From: Nocardioides currus
Lineage (GTDB): Bacteria > Actinomycetota > Actinomycetes > Propionibacteriales > Nocardioidaceae
Assembly (NCBI RefSeq): GCF_003057875.1
Contig: NZ_PYXZ01000005.1
Coordinates: forward strand, 158,690-222,689
Length of the DNA stretch: 64,000 nt
Direction of reading: 5' to 3'
Positions 45,215-56,020 of the stretch are shown here, one piece after another. Within the stretch, counting starts at the first letter, position 1. Every line of letters begins with the position of its first letter. The position numbers and the translations under genes were made by a program. The notes below the pieces were generated by a model. It was not told where the DNA came from. It made no database searches and worked only from the letters and a program-made list of their open reading frames with translations.

Positions 45215-46164
45215 TCCTCACCCTCACACCCAACCCCAGCATCGACCGCACCATCACGCTGGCCGGCGAGCTGGCGCGTGGTCAGGTCCAGCGCGTCGTC
45301 TCGGTGACCTCGCAGGCAGGCGGCAAGGGCGTCAACATCTCCCGCGCGTCCGTCAGCGCCGGAGAGCCGACCCTCGCGGTGCTTCCGGCCGCCAAGGACG
45401 ACCCGTTCGTCACCGAGCTGCTCGCCGCCGGCATCGACGCGCGTCCCGTGCGCCCGGCCGGCGACGTGCGTGTCAACGTCACGATCACCGAGCCCGACGG
45501 CACCACCACCAAGCTCAACTCTCCGGGAGCGACCGTGGAGGCCGAGCACCTCGACGCGATGGCCACGGCCCTGCTCGCCCGCGCCGCCAGTGCGAGCTGG
45601 ACCGTCCTCGCCGGCTCCCTCCCCGCGGGTGCCCCCCCGGAGTTCTACGCCGAGCTCGTACGCCGCCTGCGCGCCAGCGACGCCAAGGTCGCCGTGGACA
45701 CGAGCGAGGAACCGCTGCGGGCGCTCGTCGACGCGCTGCCCGGATCGGCGCCCGACCTGATGAAGCCCAACGGCGACGAGCTCGCGTCCTTCACCGGCGG
45801 CGACGCCGACGAGCTCGAGAGCAACCCCGCCAAGGCCGCCGAGGCGGCCCGCACCCTGGTCGACCGCGGTGTCGGGACCGTGCTCGCCACCCTGGGCGGC
45901 AACGGCGCCGTCCTCGTCACCGCCGACGGGGCGTGGCACGCCGCACCCCCGCCCACCACCGTCGTCAGCACCGTCGGTGCCGGCGACTCCAGCCTGTTCG
46001 GCTACCTGCTCGGCGACATCCGGGGACTACCCGCCCCCGACCGCCTGGCACTGGCCGTGGCCTACGGCAGCGCCGCCGCCGGTCTGCCAGGCACCACCAT
46101 CCCCGAGCCGGAGCACCTTCGCACCGAGCTCGTCACCATCACTGTCCTGGGAGGCAGCGCATGA
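45211..46164 (+). CDS. fruK: 1-phosphofructokinase
   Basis: 317-aa PfkB-family kinase that converts fructose-1-phosphate (from the fructose PTS) to fructose-1,6-bisphosphate. PfkB signatures: AGGKGVNISR near residue 37, TVLAGSLPAGAPPEFY near residue 130, and the C-terminal VSTVGAGDSSLFGYLLG with the catalytic Asp (GAGDS) near residue 256. GTG 45211 overlaps the regulator stop, and its stop overlaps the fruA start as ATGA. Placement between regulator and fructose permease fixes its role. Confidence 0.95.
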   Translation: MILTLTPNPSIDRTITLAGELARGQVQRVVSVTSQAGGKGVNISRASVSAGEPTLAVLPAAKDDPFVTELLAAGIDARPVRPAGDVRVNVTITEPDGTTTKLNSPGATVEAEHLDAMATALLARAASASWTVLAGSLPAGAPPEFYAELVRRLRASDAKVAVDTSEEPLRALVDALPGSAPDLMKPNGDELASFTGGDADELESNPAKAAEAARTLVDRGVGTVLATLGGNGAVLVTADGAWHAAPPPTTVVSTVGAGDSSLFGYLLGDIRGLPAPDRLALAVAYGSAAAGLPGTTIPEPEHLRTELVTITVLGGSA

Positions 46165-48239
46165 CCGATCTCATCACCACCGAGCTGGTCCGGCTCGACG
46201 CGAGCTGGGGGGACGACAAGGCCGACGTCATCCGCGGCCTCGCGGCCGTCGTCGACGAGGCCGGCCGCGCCGAGGACGTCGAGCAGCTCATCGCCGACGC
46301 CTTCGCCCGGGAGGAGACCTCCAGCACGGGTCTGCCCGGCGGCATCGCCATCCCGCACTGCCGCACCACCGGCGTCTCGGAGCCGACTCTCGGCTTCGTC
46401 CGCCTGGACCCGCCGGTCGACTTCGGCGCCAAGGACGGCCCGGCCGACCTCGCCTTCCTGATCGCCGCCCCCGCGGGCGGCGACGCGACCCACCTCCAGC
46501 TCCTCACCAAGCTGGCTCGCTCGCTGGTCAAGCCGGCCTTCACCGATTCGCTGCGGTCGGCGGAGACGCCCGAGGAGGTCGTCGAGCACATCTTGATGGC
46601 GCTCGACGCCCCGCCCGCGGGCTCCTCGACCCCGGCCCCCGCTGCCGCCGTGCCTGCCGCACCTGCCGGCGGCGGCGCCGCCGCGGCCGCACCCGCCGCG
46701 GCCGCCGCGTCGGCCGCGCCCGCCTCCGGTGGTCCGAAGTCGCTCGTCGCGGTGACCGCCTGCCCGACGGGCATCGCCCACACCTACATGGCGGCCGAGG
46801 CCCTCGAGGCCGCGGCCGAGCGGGCCGGCGTCCCGATCCAGGTCGAGACCCAGGGCTCGGCCGGCTCGACGCCGCTGTCCCCCGAGACCATCGCCGCGGC
46901 GTCCGCGGTGATCTTCGCGGTCGACGTGGGCGTGCGCGACCGCGGCCGCTTCGCCGGCAAGCCCATGGTCTCCTCCAGCGTGAAGCGCCCGATCGACGAG
47001 GGCGACGCGATGATCGCCGAGGCCCTGCGCTACGCCGACGATCCCAACGCCCCGCGCGTCGAGGGCAACGCCGCCGACGCCGGTGCCACGTCCACCGCCA
47101 ACGAGTCGTTCGGGGCCAAGATCCGCCGCGTGCTGATGACCGGCGTGTCCTACATGATCCCGTTCGTCGCGGCCGGTGGTCTGCTGATCGCGCTCGGCTT
47201 CCTGTTCGGCGGCTACGAGATCGTGACCGACGGGCAGGCCATCGCCGTCGACAACACGCTCTTCAACCTGCCGAACGTCGACGACTTCGGTCTCGAGCAC
47301 GCGCTCTTCGGCAGCCCGTTCTTCGCGTACCTCGGTGCGCTGCTCTTCACCCTCGGTGCCGCGGCCTTCGGGTTCCTGGTCCCGGCGCTGGCCGGCTACA
47401 TCGCCTACGCGATCGCCGACCGCCCCGGCATCGCCCCCGGCTTCGTCATGGGTGCCATCGCCGGCACCCTCAACTCCGGCTTCCTCGGCGGCATCGTCGG
47501 CGGCGTCCTGGCGGGCATCGTCGCCCACTGGATCGCCGGCTGGAAGGTGCCGACCTGGATGCGCGGCCTGATGCCGGTCCTCGTGATCCCGCTGCTGGCC
47601 ACCCTGATCTCCGGGTTCGTGATGGTGGTCGTCCTCGGCAAGCCGCTGGCCGCGCTGATGGACGCGCTCTCCGACGGCCTCAACAGCCTGCAGGGCGGCT
47701 CGGCGATCGTGCTCGGCATCATCCTCGGCCTGATGATGGCCTTCGACATGGGCGGCCCGCTCAACAAGACCGCCTACGCGTTCGCCACCACCGGCCTCGG
47801 CGCCGCGGCCACCGCGACGGACGCCCCCGAGCTCAAGGTGATGGCCGCGGTGATGCTCGCCGGGATGGTCCCGCCGCTCGCGCTCGCGCTGGCCACGGTC
47901 GTACGACCCGGCCTCTTCACCATCCCCGAGCGCGAGAACGGCAAGGCGGCCTGGGCGATGGGGGCCTCCTTCATCACCGAGGGCGCGATCCCGTTCGCCG
48001 CGGCCGACCCGGCGCGCGTCATCCCCTCGATCATGGCCGGCAGCGCCGTCACCGGTGCGCTCTCGATGGGGCTCGACGTCTCCCTGCGGGCCCCGCACGG
48101 AGGGATCTTCGTGCTCTTCGCCGTCGACGGCGTGATCGGCTTCTTCATCGCCCTGCTCGCCGGCGTGCTCGTCGCGGCGGCACTCGTCGTCGCGCTCAAG
48201 AGCATGAACAAGTCCGACGCCGACGTCGCTACTGTCTGA
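46161..48239 (+). CDS. fruA: fructose-type PTS permease EIIABC
   Basis: 692-aa fused permease that imports fructose as fructose-1-phosphate. EIIA (1-150) has the phosphohistidine in GGIAIPHCRTTGV. An Ala/Pro-rich linker (about 152-193) leads to EIIB (195-290) with the phosphocysteine in VAVTACPTGIAHTYMAAEA. EIIC (about 315-690) has eight or more helices with GVSYMIPFVAAGGLLIALGF and MAFDMGGPLNKTAYAF. ATG 46161 is preceded by GGGAGG and overlaps fruK. Followed after 33 bp by ptsH. Confidence 0.95.
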   Translation: MTDLITTELVRLDASWGDDKADVIRGLAAVVDEAGRAEDVEQLIADAFAREETSSTGLPGGIAIPHCRTTGVSEPTLGFVRLDPPVDFGAKDGPADLAFLIAAPAGGDATHLQLLTKLARSLVKPAFTDSLRSAETPEEVVEHILMALDAPPAGSSTPAPAAAVPAAPAGGGAAAAAPAAAAASAAPASGGPKSLVAVTACPTGIAHTYMAAEALEAAAERAGVPIQVETQGSAGSTPLSPETIAAASAVIFAVDVGVRDRGRFAGKPMVSSSVKRPIDEGDAMIAEALRYADDPNAPRVEGNAADAGATSTANESFGAKIRRVLMTGVSYMIPFVAAGGLLIALGFLFGGYEIVTDGQAIAVDNTLFNLPNVDDFGLEHALFGSPFFAYLGALLFTLGAAAFGFLVPALAGYIAYAIADRPGIAPGFVMGAIAGTLNSGFLGGIVGGVLAGIVAHWIAGWKVPTWMRGLMPVLVIPLLATLISGFVMVVVLGKPLAALMDALSDGLNSLQGGSAIVLGIILGLMMAFDMGGPLNKTAYAFATTGLGAAATATDAPELKVMAAVMLAGMVPPLALALATVVRPGLFTIPERENGKAAWAMGASFITEGAIPFAAADPARVIPSIMAGSAVTGALSMGLDVSLRAPHGGIFVLFAVDGVIGFFIALLAGVLVAAALVVALKSMNKSDADVATV

Positions 48240-48272
48240 CCCACCTCGTTCCGACCACAGCAAGGAGCACCC

Positions 48273-48515
48273 ATGCCCACCAAGTCCGTCGTCGTCGGTT
48301 CCGCCGTCGGCCTGCACGCCCGTCCCGCCGCGATCATCGCCGAGAAGGCCGGTGAGCTCGGCTCCGAGGTCACCATCAACGGCGTCGACGCCAGCTCGTC
48401 GCTGATGATCATGACCCTGGGCGCCGGCAACGGCGACACGGTCGAGGTCGCCGGTGACGACGAGGCCGCGGTCGACGCGATCGCCGCCCTCGTCGAGCAG
48501 GACCTCGACGCCTGA
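48273..48515 (+). CDS. ptsH: phosphocarrier protein HPr
   Basis: 80-aa HPr. The phosphohistidine is His15 in VGLHARPAAIIAEKA, and the conserved GVDASSSLMIMTLGAGNGD segment follows; Ser46-type regulatory serine is in the SSLMIMTLG segment (SxLMxMTLG). Preceded by AAGGAG at good spacing. Last gene of the fructose operon, ended by the hairpin at 48526-48569. Confidence 0.96.
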   Translation: MPTKSVVVGSAVGLHARPAAIIAEKAGELGSEVTINGVDASSSLMIMTLGAGNGDTVEVAGDDEAAVDAIAALVEQDLDA

Positions 48516-48525
48516 CCGGTCCGTA

Positions 48526-48569
48526 CGACGCCGGGTGGCCGCTCCTCGTGGGGCGACCACCCGGCGTCG
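48526..48569. terminator. bidirectional hairpin between ptsH and membrane-protein gene
   Basis: Perfect 13-bp arms CGACGCCGGGTGG (48526-48538) and CCACCCGGCGTCG (48557-48569), 11 nt after the ptsH stop and 20 nt before the convergent gene stop. No U-tract; stable in both directions. Confidence 0.8.
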
Positions 48570-48588
48570 GCCCGATTTCGGGGGCCCG

Positions 48589-49512
48589 CTACCGCTTCAG
48601 GACGTAGGCGACCCGCACGCGCAGGGCCTGCTCCAGCTCGCCGAGCACGTCGGCGAAGAACTCGCGCCGGTAGGTCTCGTCCGTGACGGCGTAGACCGCG
48701 AAGTAGAGCCCGCTGAAGGCGGCGAGGAACACCGAGACCTGCACCAGCTCGAGGCTGACCAGCGAGATCCCCCACGGGTACGTGAGCTTGTCGGGCGTGA
48801 TCCACAGCTCCAGCACCTCGCGGTCCATCGCGACCAGGCCGAAGACGATGAAGAACGCGAACACCGCGAGCGCCAGCAGGAGCACCTGGATCGCCTGCGT
48901 GATCAGCAGGACCAGCACGAGGTTGGCGCGCTCGAGGCCCAGCACGTCGGCGTCGTCGCCGAGCTCGGGGCGACCGACCTCGTCGTCGAGCCGGTCGACC
49001 TCCTCGACCAGCCGCACGACGAGGAAGCCGACCGCCATCGCCGCGAAGAACATCACCGCGCCCCACAGCACGCCGCCGTCCAGGCGGGACGCGACCATCC
49101 AGACCTCGGTGTTGATGAACAGGAACGTCACGAACAGCAGCAGCATCGGCAGCGCCCGGGTGGCCAGCGGGAAGAGCAGCTCGAGGCTCGTGAACGCGTG
49201 CCGCAGCGCCCATCCCGCGATCGACTGCACCTGGAGCGCCCGGCCCGCGTAGGTCGCCGCCACCGCCAGCAGGACGGTCCCGGCGGTCGCGATGCCGAGC
49301 GACACCACGCCGGTCCACAGGCCGACACCGACCCCAGCGGGGACGGCGACGAGCAGCCCGACCAGGGCGACGACGACCAGCCGTCCGCGCGCGAGCCGGC
49401 GGCGGACGAGCTCGCGGGTGCTGTCGACGAAGTACGGCAGCCCGTTGGCCCGGAACCACGCCTCGGCCTCATCCCGCGTGGCCGGCTCCGCGCGGCCGGC
49501 ACCGTGGGTCAC
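48589..49512 (-). CDS. hypothetical multispanning membrane protein
   Basis: 307-aa protein, not recognised as a named family. The first 40 residues are polar (EAWFRANGLPYFVD, RRRLARGR). About seven membrane segments follow, among them LVVVALVGLLVAVPAGVG, GIATAGTVLLAVAATYAG, LPMLLLFVTFLFINTEVWMV, AVMFFAAMAVGFLVVRLV, and VLLLALAVFAFFIVFGLV. An acidic loop EEVDRLDDEVGRPELGDDAD lies between helices. GTG 49512 overlaps the ribF stop as GTGA, so it is co-translated with ribF at the end of the infB/truB/ribF leftward cluster. No transporter or enzyme motif is apparent. Confidence 0.75.
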   Translation of the reverse strand: MTHGAGRAEPATRDEAEAWFRANGLPYFVDSTRELVRRRLARGRLVVVALVGLLVAVPAGVGVGLWTGVVSLGIATAGTVLLAVAATYAGRALQVQSIAGWALRHAFTSLELLFPLATRALPMLLLFVTFLFINTEVWMVASRLDGGVLWGAVMFFAAMAVGFLVVRLVEEVDRLDDEVGRPELGDDADVLGLERANLVLVLLITQAIQVLLLALAVFAFFIVFGLVAMDREVLELWITPDKLTYPWGISLVSLELVQVSVFLAAFSGLYFAVYAVTDETYRREFFADVLGELEQALRVRVAYVLKR

Positions 49513-50444
49513 GCCAGGATCTCGCGGGCCTGGCGCACGTCGCCGTGCATGGTCTCGACGAGGGCCTCGATCCCCTCGAACTTCACCATCCCGCGGAGGC
49601 GCTCGACGAAGGCGACCTCGACCTCGACGCCGTACAGCTCGAGGTCGTCGCGATCGAGGACGTAGGACTCGACGCGGCGCTCGCGCTCCCCGCCGAAGGT
49701 CGGGTTGGTGCCGACCGAGATCGCCGCGGGATAGGTCTCGCTGGTGTCGAGGCGGGTGAGCCGACCGGCGTAGACGCCGTCCGCCGGGGCCGCGCCGTCG
49801 ACGGGGGTCGGCACGTTGGCGGTCGGGTAGCCGAGCTCGCGGCCGCGCTGGTCGCCGCGCACCACCACCCCGCGCACCGTGAACGGCCGGCCGAGCGCCT
49901 CGGCGGCGCCGGCGACGTCGCCGGCCGCGAGGCAGTTGCGGATGTAGGTGGAGCTCCAGACCTGCGGGCCGCCGTCGAGGGCGACGCCCTCGACCACGAA
50001 GTCGCGGGTCTCCCCCGCCTCCCGCAGCAGCGCCACGTCGCCCGCAGCGCGGTTGCCGAAGCGGAAGTTGGCGCCCACCACGACGCCGCGCGCGCCCAGG
50101 GTCCCGACCAGCACCCGGTCGATGAACTCCTCCGGCGTCCACGCCGCGATGTCCCGGTCGAACGGCACCACCAGCACTCCGTCCACCCCGCGCGCCTCGA
50201 GCAGCCGCAGGCGCGTCTCGATGTTGGTCAGCGTCGGCGGGGCGTGCTCGGGTCGGAGCACCGCGATCGGGTGCGGGTGGAAGGTCACCACGACCACCTT
50301 CGCGACGCCGAGCTCGTCCGCCGTCGCGCGGGCCTGGCGCAGCACGTGCTGGTGTCCGAGGTGGACGCCGTCGAAGTTGCCGATGGTGACGACGGTCGGG
50401 CCGAGGTCGCCGGGCACGGCGTCGAAGGAGGTCCAGATCTGCAC
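49509..50444 (-). CDS. ribF: bifunctional riboflavin kinase / FAD synthetase
   Basis: 311-aa enzyme making FMN and FAD. The N-terminal FMN adenylyltransferase domain has VTIGNFDGVHLGHQHVL near residue 20, FHPHP near residue 55, and the WSSTYIRNCLAAGD signature near residue 165. The C-terminal riboflavin kinase domain has RGRELGYPTANV and SVGTNPTFGG, with the catalytic Glu in VESYVLD. 21 bp after truB. The position rbfA-truB-ribF is the standard bacterial order. Confidence 0.96.
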   Translation of the reverse strand: MQIWTSFDAVPGDLGPTVVTIGNFDGVHLGHQHVLRQARATADELGVAKVVVVTFHPHPIAVLRPEHAPPTLTNIETRLRLLEARGVDGVLVVPFDRDIAAWTPEEFIDRVLVGTLGARGVVVGANFRFGNRAAGDVALLREAGETRDFVVEGVALDGGPQVWSSTYIRNCLAAGDVAGAAEALGRPFTVRGVVVRGDQRGRELGYPTANVPTPVDGAAPADGVYAGRLTRLDTSETYPAAISVGTNPTFGGERERRVESYVLDRDDLELYGVEVEVAFVERLRGMVKFEGIEALVETMHGDVRQAREILA

Positions 50445-50465
50445 GAGGCGCAGCCTACCGACGCC

Positions 50466-51329
50466 TCAGCCGACGAAGACGGCGACCGGGCGGGCGCCGG
50501 AGTCCGAGGGCGCGTAGAGCGCGAGGAACTCGCCGTCCGGTGCGAACAGGGCGTGCTCGCCGGCCCCGGGCAGCGTCAACGCCAGCGCGCGGCCCACCCG
50601 GACGTCGCCGGCCTGCGACTCGTCGAGGTCGAGGCTGGGGAAGGTCGCCCGCGCGGCGTCGGCGATCGGGACCAGCGCGAGGTCGTCGCCGTGCTGCTCG
50701 AGGGTGCGTGCCCTGCCGAGGTCGAAGCTGCCCACTGCCGTACGCCGCAGCGCGGTCAGGTGCCCACCGACGCCCAGCGCCGCGCCGAGGTCACGGGCGA
50801 TCGCGCGGATGTAGGTGCCGCTCGAGCAGCGCACCGAGATGTCGACCTCCGGGCCGCGGACGTCGGTGACCGTGAGCTCGTGGATGGTGACGCGTCGCGC
50901 CTTCAGCTCGACCTCCTCGCCGTCGCGCACCCGCTGGTAGGCGCGCTTGCCGTCGACCTTGATCGCGCTGACGGCGGTCGGCACCTGGTCGATCTCCCCG
51001 ACGAACGCGGCGAGCGCCGTGCGGATCGCCTCGTCGGTCAGACCGTCGGTGGCCGACGTCGCGGTCACCTCGCCCTCGGCGTCGTCGGTCGTGGTGGTGG
51101 AGCCGAGCAGGATCGTGGCGTCGTACGCCTTCTCCGTCAGCATCAGGTGCCCCAGCAGCCGCGTGGCACGGTTGATGCCGAGCACGAGCACGCCGGTGGC
51201 CATCGGGTCGAGCGTGCCGGCGTGACCCACCTTGCGAGTGCCGGCGAGGCGGCGCACGCGCGCGACGACGTCGTGCGAGGTCATCCCCGCCGCCTTGTCG
51301 ACGACGACCAGGCCGGAAGCCTGCGCCAT
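50466..51329 (-). CDS. truB: tRNA pseudouridine-55 synthase
   Basis: 287-aa enzyme converting U55 of the tRNA T-loop to pseudouridine. Motif I is KAAGMTSHDVVARVR; the catalytic Asp is in KVGHAGTLDPMATGVLVLG near residue 41; motif SAIKVDGKRAYQRVRDGEEVE and SSGTYIRAIARDLG are present. The C-terminal PUA-like extension typical of actinobacterial TruB is included. The ATG overlaps the rbfA stop as TGATG. Confidence 0.96.
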   Translation of the reverse strand: MAQASGLVVVDKAAGMTSHDVVARVRRLAGTRKVGHAGTLDPMATGVLVLGINRATRLLGHLMLTEKAYDATILLGSTTTTDDAEGEVTATSATDGLTDEAIRTALAAFVGEIDQVPTAVSAIKVDGKRAYQRVRDGEEVELKARRVTIHELTVTDVRGPEVDISVRCSSGTYIRAIARDLGAALGVGGHLTALRRTAVGSFDLGRARTLEQHGDDLALVPIADAARATFPSLDLDESQAGDVRVGRALALTLPGAGEHALFAPDGEFLALYAPSDSGARPVAVFVG

Positions 51330-51781
51330 CAGTCCTCGAGCTCGTCCTCGTCGAGGTCGTCCTCGACCACGCGCGGCTTCTTGTACGGGTCGGCCTCGCC
51401 GGCGTAGGCCTCCACGCGGCGCGCGGCGACCTCCTCGTCCTGCTTGCGGGCCCGCTCGAGGACCTCGTCGAGGGCACGGGCGCTCTCGGGGAGGGCGTCG
51501 GGGATGAAGGTCAGGGACGGCACGATCCGCATCCCGAGCTGCTTGGCGACCTCGGAGCGGATGACACCCTTGGCCGACTCGAGCGCGGCGGCCGTGCTGG
51601 CCAGCTCCTCCTCGGCGCCGAGGACGGTGTAGAAGATCGAGGCCTGCTGGCTGTCACCGGTGACGCGGACGTCGGTGATCGTCACGAAGCCGAGCCGCGG
51701 GTCCTTGATCCGCCGCTCGAGCATCTCGGCGACGATGACCTGGATCCGGTCGGCGATCTTGCGCACGCGCGGGTTGCTCAT
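51329..51781 (-). CDS. rbfA: ribosome-binding factor A
   Basis: 150-aa KH-fold protein that matures the 30S subunit and is important in cold growth. Family segments: [37 protein letters not shown], then [22 protein letters not shown]. The C-terminal 45 residues are charged and disordered ([17 protein letters not shown]). The start chosen is ATG 51781 (MSNPRVRK), the usual N-terminus; the in-frame extension runs into the intergenic repeat and is not credible. Confidence 0.94.
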   Translation of the reverse strand: MSNPRVRKIADRIQVIVAEMLERRIKDPRLGFVTITDVRVTGDSQQASIFYTVLGAEEELASTAAALESAKGVIRSEVAKQLGMRIVPSLTFIPDALPESARALDEVLERARKQDEEVAARRVEAYAGEADPYKKPRVVEDDLDEDELED

Positions 51782-51782
51782 G

Positions 51783-51875
51783 CGCGTACTCGCTTCGCTC
51801 CGTGCGCGCACGAGGCACGTGTTGCGCTGTGTTGACTGACTCGCTCGCTGCGCTCACTCATGGTGCTCACTCTCT
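51783..51875. repeat. GAGCGAAGCGAG-type low-complexity intergenic element
   Basis: Between infB and rbfA lie two short self-complementary stretches: CTCGCTTCGCTC-type at about 51788-51800, and CTCGCTCGCTGCGCTC near 51840-51855 (rightward reading). On the leftward strand these read GAGCGAAGCGAG and GAGCGCAGCGAGCGAG. Such strings recur in spacers of many GC-rich actinobacterial genomes. The rbfA start lies at its left edge, so it forms the rbfA leader. No gene is supported. Confidence 0.45.
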
Positions 51876-51882
51876 CAAATCG

Positions 51883-51921
51883 ACGAGCCGGCGCCCGGAG
51901 GGTGTCCGGGCGCCGACTCGT
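51883..51921 (-). terminator. hairpin terminator after infB
   Basis: Arms 51883-51899 and 51905-51921 pair with one mismatch (core CGGCGCCCGGA/TCCGGGCGCCG, 11 bp perfect) around a 5-nt loop, 11 nt past the infB stop. No U-tract. Its presence suggests rbfA-truB-ribF are at least partly expressed separately from infB. Confidence 0.78.
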
Positions 51922-51932
51922 GTGACGGTGGA

Positions 51933-54773
<2,841 letters not shown>

Positions 54774-54785
54774 GTGAAAACTACG

Positions 54786-54815
54786 CTCCTTCTGGTTCCG
54801 TCAGCCCAGAAGGAG
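54786..54815 (-). promoter_or_regulatory. hairpin sequestering the infB ribosome binding site
   Basis: On the infB strand, CTCCTTCTGG (54815-54806) pairs perfectly with CCAGAAGGAG (54795-54786) around a 10-nt loop. The second arm is the only good Shine-Dalgarno sequence before GTG 54773. Formation of the stem would block 30S binding, so infB translation may depend on opening of this structure, for example by temperature, by read-through ribosomes from ylxR or by a protein. The structure is seen; the regulation is inference. Confidence 0.65.
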
Positions 54816-54921
54816 GGCGAACGGAAGCTAGTGGTGGTGCAAACTCATCGGAAAGTACTCATCGAGTGCTCATGAGCTGCTGCTCCAGCTTCTTGTCGTT
54901 GTTGCCTGGTGTGGTGCCTGG

Positions 54922-55191
54922 TCACTGTGGTGCGAGCGAGTCGAGGTGGTCCGCGACCGGTGCGCTGGTGAGTCCCTCCGTGAGCCGCAAGGCCCGGGAG
55001 AACGCCCGCCGGCGAACCGCGAGGTCATAGCACTTGCGCGTGGGATGCAGGTGAGCCCCGCGTCCCGGCGCCGTGCCACGTGGATCGGGGCTCACGGCCG
55101 GCTGGCCCTGGGCGTCCGAGCCGACGACGACTCGTAGCAACTCGCTCTTGGCGGCCCTGGCCCGACAACCGACGCAGGTGCGCATGGGCAC
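54922..55191 (-). CDS. ylxR: YlxR/DUF448 family RNA-binding protein
   Basis: 89-aa protein normally encoded between nusA and infB; reported as an RNA-binding or regulatory protein in other bacteria. The signature RTCVGCRARAAKSELLRVVV is at the N-terminus, and the end of the fold has GRGAHLHPTRKCYDLAVRRRAFSRAL. GTG 55191 gives the usual start two residues before RTCVGCR; an in-frame GTG at 55224 would add 11 untypical residues. Here it is separated from nusA by an antisense gene, so it must have its own promoter (a TTGACC box lies near 55206-55211 on this strand). Confidence 0.9.
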   Translation of the reverse strand: MPMRTCVGCRARAAKSELLRVVVGSDAQGQPAVSPDPRGTAPGRGAHLHPTRKCYDLAVRRRAFSRALRLTEGLTSAPVADHLDSLAPQ

Positions 55192-55237
55192 AGACGTAGT
55201 GCTCTCGGTCAAGGAATCCACCACCGGTCACTCTATC

Positions 55238-56020
55238 GTGTGGTGGGTGGAAACCCCGAATGGCCCCGCGGGAGCGTGGTCCGAGGACTTCGACGGGGAC
55301 CGGCTCGACCCGGCCGTCTGGCTCCCCCACTACCTGCCCTGCTGGTCGTCGCGCGCCGAGACCGCGGCGGTCCACCACGTCGCCGACTCGCGGCTGACCC
55401 TCCGCGTCCCCCGCGACCAGGGACTGTGGTGCGCCGAGGAGCACGACGGGCCGCTGCGGCTGTCGGGGATCATGTCGGGCCACCACAGCGGTCCCGTGGG
55501 CTCGACGACCGGTCAGCAGCAGCTCTACGCGGGCCAGCGCGTGCGCGAGCAGCAGCCGGAGTTCCGCGGTCGGCTGCTGGGGCCCGGCAGCAGCGTCGAG
55601 ATGCGTTGCGCCATGTCGGTCTCGCCGCGCTCGATGGCCGCCCTGTGGTTGTGCGGCTGGGAGCAGGTGCCCGAGCAGTCCGGGGAGATCTGCGTCGTGG
55701 AGATCTTCGGCAACAGCGTCCGCGACGGCGGCTGCGAGGTCGGGATCGGTCTGAAGACGATCCGCGACCCCGACCTGGTCCAGGACTTCGACGCGCCGCG
55801 GCTCCCGATCGACCCCGCCGACATGCACACCTACACCGCGAGCTGGGACGAGCACGAGGCCGTCTTCAGCGTGGACGGCGAGGTCGTACGCCGCTGCGCC
55901 GGCCCACCGACGTACGACCTCCAGCTGATGGTGGCCGTCTTCGACTTCCCCGACTGGTCGACCGGGGCCGACGACGACCTCGTCCCCGAGCTCGTCGTCG
56001 ACTGGATCAGGACGACCTGA
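55238..56020 (+). CDS. GH16-like (concanavalin-fold) protein with altered catalytic motif
   Basis: 260-aa protein without signal peptide or membrane segment. It has the layout of a GH16/laminarinase-like jelly roll: N-terminal AWSEDFDGDRLDPAVWLPHY, the central CAMSVSPRSMAALWLCGWEQ, and the C-terminal YTASWDEHEAVFSVDGEVVRR, the region of GH16 that includes WxxxxIxxYVDG-like strands. At the catalytic strand, where GH16 enzymes have ExDxxE, it reads EICVVEIFG: both Glu are kept but the central Asp is Cys. Activity is therefore doubtful; it could be a carbohydrate-binding or weak hydrolytic protein. Start uncertain (GTG 55238 or 55247). Its stop abuts the nusA stop (TGATCA). Confidence 0.7.
   Translation: MWWVETPNGPAGAWSEDFDGDRLDPAVWLPHYLPCWSSRAETAAVHHVADSRLTLRVPRDQGLWCAEEHDGPLRLSGIMSGHHSGPVGSTTGQQQLYAGQRVREQQPEFRGRLLGPGSSVEMRCAMSVSPRSMAALWLCGWEQVPEQSGEICVVEIFGNSVRDGGCEVGIGLKTIRDPDLVQDFDAPRLPIDPADMHTYTASWDEHEAVFSVDGEVVRRCAGPPTYDLQLMVAVFDFPDWSTGADDDLVPELVVDWIRTT

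Noticed and set aside
46062..48560. 832-codon frame opposite fruA/ptsH
   Set aside because: Shadow frame of a PTS permease; the real strand has all phosphorylation motifs.
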